Of a stretch of 64,000 bases of DNA, positions 63,391 through 64,000 are shown one piece after another. Every line of letters starts with the position of its first letter. The first letter of the stretch is position 1. The translations under genes were made by a program, and so were the position numbers. The notes under the pieces are model-generated. The model did not search any database. It saw only the letters and a program-made list of their open reading frames with translations, and was not told where the DNA came from. The stretch comes from Pseudomonadota bacterium (GTDB lineage Bacteria > Pseudomonadota > Alphaproteobacteria > Acetobacterales > Acetobacteraceae), in contig JAJZSY010000006.1 in the NCBI GenBank assembly GCA_021849425.1, positions 1 through 64,000 on the forward strand. The letters run 5' to 3'.

Positions 63391-64000
63391 ACACGACCAG
63401 GCCGCTTTCCGCGTCGAGCAGGTGCATCCGCGCCATGTCCGGCGCGAGCGGGACGGTGGCGCCAACCGACGCCGGCGCATGCGGATCGACGCGGGCGCAG
63501 GCGAAGGTTTCGCCGATGCGGAAATAGAGCAGCGTATCCGCGCCCAGCGGCTCCACCACCTCGACCCGGCCGGGCATGAACCGCCCCGCCGGCGTTGCGG
63601 CCTCGGCGAGGCCGAGATTTTCCGGCCTGATGCCGAAGACCATCTTCTTCTCGCGGTGCGGCAGATATCGCGCGACCCGCTCCGGCGGCACGCCGAGTTC
63701 GGTGCCGTCGGCAAGGCGCAGGCGCAGCCCGGCCTCGTCGCCGGTCAGCGCGCAGTCGAAGAAATTCATCGGCGGGCTGCCGATGAAACCCGCCACGAAG
63801 CGCGATACCGGCCGGTGATACAGATCATCCGGCGTGCCGATCTGCTCGATCCGCCCGTGATTCATCATCACGATCCGGTCCGCCAGCGTCATCGCCTCCA
63901 CCTGGTCGTGGGTGACGTAGATCGTCGTCGCCTGCACGGTCTGGTGGATGCGCTTGATCTCGGTGCGCATCTGCGCGCGCAGCTTGGCATCGAGGTTCGA
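63389..64000 (-). CDS. MalK/UgpC-type ABC transporter ATP-binding protein (partial, N-terminus outside window)
   Basis: 203 C-terminal residues of a sugar-type ABC importer ATPase; the start is beyond base 64000. The first visible residues are SNLDAKLR of the family D-loop, followed by YVTHDQVEAMTLADRI (switch His). The regulatory OB-fold/TOBE domain has RFVAGFIGSPPMNF and FGIRPENLG and ends near DPHAPASVGATVPL. Walker A, Walker B and the ABC signature lie outside the window. The cognate permease and binding-protein genes are probably upstream (to the right). It usually energises uptake of sugars or glycerol-3-phosphate; the substrate is unknown. Confidence 0.92.
   Translation of the reverse strand, partial: SNLDAKLRAQMRTEIKRIHQTVQATTIYVTHDQVEAMTLADRIVMMNHGRIEQIGTPDDLYHRPVSRFVAGFIGSPPMNFFDCALTGDEAGLRLRLADGTELGVPPERVARYLPHREKKMVFGIRPENLGLAEAATPAGRFMPGRVEVVEPLGADTLLYFRIGETFACARVDPHAPASVGATVPLAPDMARMHLLDAESGLVV

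Noticed and set aside
1-64000. Mobile element, prophage or integron
   Set aside because: I saw no transposase, integrase, phage structural gene or tRNA-associated attachment site; base composition is uniform apart from short AT-rich control regions.

Overview
The window is a chromosomal stretch of a GC-rich alphaproteobacterium. Gene density is high, codons strongly favour G or C in third position, and there are no tRNA or rRNA genes, no CRISPR array, and no transposase or phage gene. Two-subunit glyQ/glyS followed by ppdK, polyamine genes, repeat-bearing polysaccharide glycosyltransferases and an EnvZ/OmpR-type pair fit the Acetobacteraceae (Acidiphilium-like) or a close relative. That placement is an inference from gene content, not a measured phylogeny.

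Layout. 1-4.8 kb: an MFS carrier in one operon with the three subunits of a CO-dehydrogenase/xanthine-dehydrogenase-type molybdenum hydroxylase, whose large subunit runs off the left edge. 5.2-7.3 kb: a sensor kinase and response regulator, divergent from an ornithine decarboxylase with a structured leader. 8.7-13.8 kb: a dienelactone hydrolase, an unrecognised exported protein and a very large two-headed glycosyltransferase. 13.9-29.3 kb: mostly housekeeping genes (ppdK, glyS, glyQ, isovaleryl-CoA dehydrogenase, accA, speE, speD, thrS) with two envelope glycosyltransferases. 29.3-41 kb: an IclR regulator, an OsmC protein, metE under a cobalamin riboswitch, an IlvD/Edd sugar-acid dehydratase, an orphan molybdenum hydroxylase large subunit, a methyltransferase and two GT61-like proteins. 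41-52 kb: a complete glucitol-type PTS (gutM-srlA-srlE-srlB), facing a SAF-domain dehydrogenase-like protein, a SorC-family regulator, an acetoin-dehydrogenase-like acoA-acoB-acoC set and a fused HPr-Enzyme I. 52-53.4 kb: two overlapping genes of unknown function. 53.4-64 kb: catabolic genes, namely a GMC oxidoreductase with a candidate leader peptide, an aldehyde dehydrogenase, an amidohydrolase, a fused hydantoinase/oxoprolinase divergent from a MarR-like regulator and an MFS carrier, and the end of a MalK-type ABC ATPase.

How parts work together. Ornithine decarboxylase, SpeD and SpeE cover the path from ornithine to spermidine. The 41-52 kb cluster looks like a closed catabolic unit: PEP to HPr-EI, to a glucitol-type permease, to a polyol phosphate, to an NAD(P)-type SAF-domain enzyme, and finally to thiamine-diphosphate C-C cleavage that yields an acyl-CoA. 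Its substrate cannot be read from sequence. An AT-rich box (AYATTTGTT, 9 bases, then AACNNATAT) lies in front of the SorC gene and, as a perfect inverted repeat, inside acoA; weaker versions precede gutM and acoA. I consider this cluster and its box the most interesting content of the window.

A second recurring theme is short tandem duplication at gene 3' ends. It is clearest after accA, where four copies of one hairpin lie in about 140 bases, and is also seen after the large glycosyltransferase, thrS and metE.
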